Assembly: GCA_022496805.1 (NCBI GenBank)
Contig: CM040094.1
Location: forward strand, 14,221,501-14,285,500
DNA from: Pohlia nutans
Lineage: Eukaryota > Streptophyta > Bryopsida > Bryales > Mniaceae
Direction: 5' to 3'
DNA: 64,000 bases
Shown here: positions 59,303 to 64,000 of the stretch, piece by piece
Position numbering within the stretch: position 1 is the stretch's first letter
Layout: each line of letters begins with the position of its first letter
Notes under the pieces: generated by a model
What the model was told of the DNA's origin: nothing
Seen by the model: the letters and a program-made list of their open reading frames with translations, nothing else
The model's database searches: none
Program-made: the position numbers and the translations under genes

Positions 59303-59806
59303 TAAGGTAGGAGGCTCTAAACCCGCCACTTTGGTCTGGAATGACCTTAAACTACGAGATGATGGAGAGGGGTACCTTTAAGGTGTTGTCGGGGTACCCA
59401 AGGGGTTGGTGGTTCAATTCCGGTCGTAAAATCACCACTCTACCGGATGGAAATTCCCCGGCGATGGGTTGCCAAAAGCGATTCGTTAGCTTGCCGCGGG
59501 ATGCAAAACAACTCGTGCCAAAAATAATAAAAATAATAAAAAATAAAAATAAAAACTCGCCACTTTTAGGGCTGTGAATTTATAGAGGACACAGGGAGAA
59601 TTGGAAGACAAGTCCAAGCAAAGACCAACGTACTTTGAATGAAAATTTTAAAATATCCCTAAAATTAGTTGTGAATTTTTGAAGTTGAAATGACATGGGT
59701 TCTAAAGTGGTGCTCTTTACCATGGGTACATCCAAAATTTCAAAATGTTTGTCCTTGGTAGAGTGCGGGTTTAGAACTGTGGCGGGTTTAAAGCCCTCTA
59801 CCTAAG
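59303..59806. mobile_element. MITE with GGTAGGAGGCTCTAAACCCG ends
   Basis: The left end GGTAGGAGGCTCTAAACCCG is mirrored by cgggtttaaagccctctacc at about 59785. It contains a SINE-like unit (59340-59565). A related pair of ends occurs at 61518-61795. Confidence 0.55.
59340..59565 (+). repeat. tRNA-derived SINE-like unit with A-rich tail
   Basis: A good pol III B box (GGTTCAATTCC at 59411-59421) stands about 60 bp into the unit. The GC-rich body ends in a tail of AATAAAAATAATAAAAAATA type (59521-59562). The A box is not clear. Confidence 0.55.
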
Positions 59807-60115
59807 TGCCCTAGCCCATTCACAAGCTTGAGTTGTCAAGCTCCACAATGCCGATTTCCAACGGAACTACGTTCGAAGCCCTCAAAAAGATCATGGACTC
59901 TCTAAGTTAGAAACATCCTGCGTGCATATAGCCTCCCTCCGGCTGCTGGAAAAGCTCAAAATCATGTGCAGACATGATCGAAGAGACACCATTTGTGTAT
60001 CCTAATTTCAGCCACTTGCATGGGAAACAAGGATTCACTAAAATCCCCTCTCTCTCTAAAACCATGGATGCCACTCAGCAGGCATCAGTGCAGTATAAAG
60101 CATCAGCTGAGGCAC

Positions 60116-60260
60116 AACTGAATGAGTGACGTCAGCTGATTGAAGCCAGTAATATTTTTCATCTTCTGGATGAAACTGAATGAATGACGTCAGAGTGATT
60201 GAAGATACTGATGAATTTCATCCAATTGATGAAACTGAATGAGTGACGTCACAGGAGAGA
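60116..60260 (+). promoter_or_regulatory. Three spaced TGACGTCA palindromes in a 58-bp repeat
   Basis: TGACGTCA lies at 60127-60134, 60185-60192 and 60244-60251, each in the frame actgaatga(g/a)-TGACGTCA-gattgaag, so this is an approximately 58-bp repeat with 2.5 copies. TGACGTCA is the classic bZIP (CRE/TGA-type) binding palindrome. The surrounding 60.0-60.8 kb is less AT-rich than the neighbours and has a GA run (60255-60270) and CT-rich tracts, so it may be a promoter or enhancer; no gene is visible next to it. Confidence 0.5.
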
Positions 60261-60872
60261 GAGAGAGAGCCATGAGTGTGGAACGAACAATCCCACCCTG
60301 GCAGAAATCCTGTGCCAGCCTGCCAGCAAGTAACCCTCACTGGCTCTGCCATTTGATTATGATTTACTGTGGCCACGCAAATAGTAAAGCGGGGAGGAAT
60401 CTAACTGAGCCCACAGGAAAGCAGGAAATTACTGCAGGACACAGATCTTGCGGCAGAGTCAGTGAGATTGCCAGTACAATCACCGAATATTACTAACCTT
60501 TTTATTTACCTTCTGTCTCCTCCCTCCCTCCCTCACTGATTGCTCTGCCAACAGGGATTGAGGCGGCCATTTACTACTGACTGAACCTCTTGTGTAATAA
60601 GTAAACCCACAGTAGTTAAGTACACTGAATGTTGTTACTCATCACATCAACCTCCGCCATTTTACTCTTGAAGTGAAATCTCATCAGGTATTTACCACGT
60701 TTGGAGAATAACAATGCACGTGAGAAAATCCTCGTTCATGGATGGACAGATACATGAACGGATGAGAAATTGCGCGTGGACATTCATCTATTCTCTGTTG
60801 AATTAAGAGGATTCGTCTTATTTGGGGCTGCCTGTATTTTACTGCAGTACACCGAAACCACCATACAGTTAA

Positions 60873-61511
60873 CCCCTTCAGGATTGCTCAAGCCAAAATG
60901 GCCTACGGTTTGCAATACAGGTTGGTTTTAGGGTAGTTGGACTATGTATTTGCAGAAATTGAATTCTTCAACAATGTCTGCAAAGATGGGAACTAAATTA
61001 CTGTGGAAAATTAAATAAAATTGAGCAAAGATACAGAAATTGTGCCTACGAGAAGTGCGTATTTTGCATATTCTGGGAAGGGACCGAGCTTGTATTCTGT
61101 AACCGTATTTGTTTGAGGGGCCACTTATGTGATAGTTCAAGAATTTTGGCCTGGCCAAGGCTCAATTATTTTATGTCAAAGTGAACTAGGTGAAGCCCTT
61201 TCAGAGACGGTAAGGAGAAAACAATTAATTAAAATAAATGCAACTTCTAGGCCCTGCTGAAGGCTAAAATACGGACAAATATAACACTTTTTTGGACTGC
61301 ACAGACTACCAAGAATTTTTGTAGAACTGAGAATCACTCAAAAAATTAATCAAAAAATTGTGCTGCTACAAAACTGTTGACACGTCCTACTAAAAAAATC
61401 TCATTGTATGAATACCTCGTGAAGGTACTCAAATATTGTTGTGTACACAGATACTTGGGCAAGAGCACCTGCAACTGGGCCTCATGAGTTGTATCAAACA
61501 TCCTTTAGGGG
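60873..61511. mobile_element. TTAA-type element, CCCCTNNAGGAT subfamily
   Basis: TTAA at 60869-60872 and 61512-61515; ends CCCCTTCAGGATTG and (inverse) CCCCTAAAGGATG. 639 bp, no gene. Confidence 0.7.
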
Positions 61512-61517
61512 TTAAGG

Positions 61518-61795
61518 TAGAGGGCTCATAAACCGATCAAATTTCAGTTTGAACAAGTTCCTCATGGAGTGTTCAAAAAGAGTTTTTTTGGGAGAATGTG
61601 CGAACTTTGTTGAAGAGCATTGATGATGGAATTAAAAAAATCAAATTTTCTTTATTTAATTATGAATTTTGGAAGGTGATGTCATAAGTGTTCCTTAAAC
61701 CAATCAAGTTGTGGATTTGAGAGTGGGCTTGAAGGCTAGAATCTTCTTTCTGAGAAGATTGGCCTAGTGCACGGATTATGAGCCCTCTACTTTAC
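61518..61795. mobile_element. MITE with GGTAGAGGGCTCATAAACCG ends
   Basis: GGTAGAGGGCTCATAAACCG is mirrored by cggattatgagccctctact. It directly abuts the TTAA element on its left. Related by its ends to 59303-59806. Confidence 0.6.
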
Positions 61796-61799
61796 TTGG

Positions 61800-63350
61800 T
61801 TAATACTTCCTACTGGCAGGAGCAGGAAGTGTCGAATATAGAATGAAATAAAGCTCTTGAGAACCCTCCATGTTTTCTACAGCAGGAAACTTGATAGCCG
61901 TTTTGCCAAGGGAAGAGGCCAACTTTCGTAGGCGGAAGACCTTATATCATGTAGGGTTGTGCGCTAGAGATCCTAGAAGGATGAGTGTGAATGACCCAAG
62001 TGTGGATGTGTGAATGACATTGGTACATTCATCCATTTAAAAAATCATCCGTTTGAATTATCTTTCGTCCAATATGGTTGAATATTTTGAAAAAATATTA
62101 TTAGTAAAGCCTCTTGCTAATACCATGGGCCAGAATATATGGTGATTTTAATGTAGTAATATACTCAAATACATGTATAACTACATTGTTGTTATGGAAC
62201 TAATGCTTAGTATACAGCTGGTGAGAGACAACATGATGCAATCGGGATTTGGATTAACCAACTGCTCTAACTGATCATCATGGTTCATTCACACCGTTGT
62301 TGGGAACCTGCATGCGGTGAGCCATTGCAAGCCCCACCGCATGCCCGTTCACACATGAACGCACAAACGTGTGTGGTTGGCTACACATTTTTCAACATAC
62401 CTCTAAACAATAATTGATAATTTATGATTTCAAGGGAGGGGAGTGTGATTGAAATTATAAATACTAAAATAATCCAAAGGGGTTTGCTCTGTGATTAGTG
62501 GAGAGTTGCGTTCGTTGTGATTGTTTGCGGCAACGCATTTCTTCAAGGGAGAGAAATGTGCGGTGACAGAACGTCTGTTCAGGCTATGCATTCGAGGTTG
62601 GCGACACTAGGCGACAAGAACTTGCAGTGGCCAACATGTGTTCAAACACTGGTGTGTATGAACCTTGAGGCAGTAGGTGACAAAATATTTGACTTCAAAT
62701 AGGATTAGCTGAGTTCCAATGCCCTCATTTGTTAAAATTGAGGTCTAAAACTAGAAGTTTTCAAAGTAACCTGCATAATAAACTTTATTCAGATAACCCA
62801 CACATTCAAGGCTTTTAAAGAATCCTCTATTTATTTCTCTTAAAAACAATGATAACATTGATTAATATATTGATCATTATAAAACTTATATTTATAAATA
62901 TAAATTGGTAGAAAATACATGAAGTTGGTCAAAACTTTCTACCTCATCATGTCAGACTTGTAGTATAGCCTACTTGCTTGTGACACTCTCACCAAATGAC
63001 TTGTTTGCATTTACTTCTCATCAACTCAACTTTTGTCAAAAGATGGAAAAAAAAACAAGCAACAACTTAACAATTAATTCCAATAATCATTAAGTTTGTC
63101 CAAAGGCCATCATGAGAGCCAAAATTTTCTCACCATTTTATTTTTTGAGTGCATATTTTTACGTAAGAAAAAATGGGCAAATTTTTTATGAAGTTGTTAT
63201 GGTATTCTCAAGAAAATACTAAAACTGTCACTATTTGGATGAAAGTGCTTTACAATGGAAATTGCACACACACATTATATATATACATATGATTATATCC
63301 ATTTACATGGCTACATTCCAAGGTGCACGTGTGCCTCTAAGGTAAACGTA
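61800..63350. other. Intergenic, no gene recognised
   Basis: Contains a short GC-rich palindrome (catgcggtg ... caccgcatg, 62310-62342). Otherwise AT-rich with scattered short frames. Confidence 0.5.
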
Positions 63351-63355
63351 CCTTA

Positions 63356-63600
63356 GGGTATGTTCCCACCTGGCCTTAGAGGTGGTCTGAGAAGGCGGTC
63401 TTACCTCCTTAATAAAGTGTGTGTTCCCACCGACATTCTTTACCAATCCTACATGGATGTCCACATGTCAAACTTTAAAGAATGGGTATTAACTAACATT
63501 TAGGAGGACAAAAAAATACTTGAGCGATAGTAGGCAATTGTTAAGGGAGCACCAAAATTGGAAATATTCCCAAGTTTTGAACACTTAAAAATGGTCTTAA
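63356..63600 (+). mobile_element. Left end of a Harbinger-related element
   Basis: TTA (63353-63355) is followed by GGGTATGTTCCCACCTGGCC and then an internal ggcggtcttacc. Both resemble the ends and subterminal boxes of the 17696-23964 transposon. No right end is seen before the window stops or before the next element at 63603. Confidence 0.45.
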
Positions 63601-63602
63601 CC

Positions 63603-64000
63603 CTTTAGTGCCCAGGGGACCACTAAGTGGTCACTGGATAGCTCGAAAATGAAATGCTCGAAAATCCGTGAACCATCTCAATTCGATGTTTGAAGTTCAG
63701 ATGTGCAACTTTTGATTTTGCAAATGATGCAAAAAGAAAATTTGAAATCCGACTTTTTTAGCTATCTAAATACCTACGTACAAATCACCAAAATACTGCA
63801 AATACCTCAAAATACAGCAAATACTTACAAATACAACACATGTACCATGTGGTATTTCTTGTGTTTGGAAGTTTGTTTTGTTGTATTTTTTTCGGGATTG
63901 TGTTCTCTTGATCATGTTCCAGTAGTGTATGTATTCCGATCTTGATCAATGTACCGACTCCTTTCTTATTTTAACGTATAATTTTGTCCTAAACCGTACC
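63603..64000 (+). mobile_element. Left part of a TTAA-type element running off the window
   Basis: TTAA at 63599-63602, then CCCTTTAGTGCCCAGGGGAC. The right end lies beyond 64000. The 80-codon frame at 63703 is A/T-rich and not convincing. Confidence 0.5.

Noticed and set aside
1..64000. LTR retrotransposon
   Set aside because: I looked for gag/pol motifs and for long direct repeats with TG...CA ends. The only long direct repeat (49668/50451) lacks such ends and any reverse transcriptase.
1..64000. Intact tRNA or rRNA genes
   Set aside because: tRNA-like boxes occur only in SINE-like units (38250-38455, 59340-59565, possibly 48790-48905) that cannot fold as a complete tRNA by eye; no rRNA segments were recognised.

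Overview
The window looks like nuclear DNA of a land plant. It is gene-poor and AT-rich. It holds genes split by short GT-AG introns, a microsomal plant-type cytochrome P450, a PIF/Harbinger transposon carrying both of its usual genes, tRNA-derived SINE-like repeats and many small inverted-repeat DNA transposons. One gene encodes an Sfi1-like coiled-coil protein of the centrosome or basal-body kind. That would suit a plant with motile sperm (bryophyte, lycophyte or fern), but this placement is inference and the species is not known.

Layout. 1-330 is a GC-rich island, probably the 5' end of a minus-strand gene that leaves the window. 1040-3700 holds three or four non-autonomous inverted-repeat elements. 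6615-11381 is a ten-exon plus-strand gene (Sfi1-like repeats, then a coiled coil, then a Ser/Pro-rich basic tail). 11.4-16.2 kb is intergenic, with a faint zinc-finger-like fragment and a Harbinger-type MITE (15194-15659). 16768-17040 is a broken copy of the start of the splicing factor gene SF3B1. 17696-23964 is one complete but decayed PIF/Harbinger element: TTA target duplication, 23-bp terminal repeats, a DDE transposase on plus and a Myb/SANT-like protein on minus. 24.9-28.2 kb holds exons of an unrecognised gene with a very acidic C-terminus. 34113-37247 is a four-exon minus-strand P450 gene that can be read through as about 518 residues. The rest (28.2-34 kb and 37.4-64 kb) is almost all repeats.

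Two non-autonomous transposon groups dominate. The first has ends of the form TTAA-CCC(C/T)TAAACGTCCC. It sits in TTAA duplications and varies from about 0.2 to 1.2 kb; I count about a dozen copies. One copy (40071-40636) lies inside another member, and a sister copy at 58.97 kb gives the unfilled site with a single TTAA. These are the hallmarks of the piggyBac superfamily, which is seldom reported from plants. The second group consists of four foldback elements with ends CAGTGGGGT(A/G)-, flanked by TA. Their arms are made of 177-190-bp repeats and mirror each other closely. One foldback is nested inside a TTAA element just downstream of the 24.9-28.2 kb gene.

Other points of note are a 58-bp-stem hairpin at 56165-56318 that resembles a small-RNA precursor, a tandem duplication that copies the splice donor of P450 exon 1, three spaced TGACGTCA palindromes near 60.2 kb, and several in-frame TAG codons where glutamine (CAG) would be expected. 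All exon boundaries were derived by hand from reading frame and splice phase.
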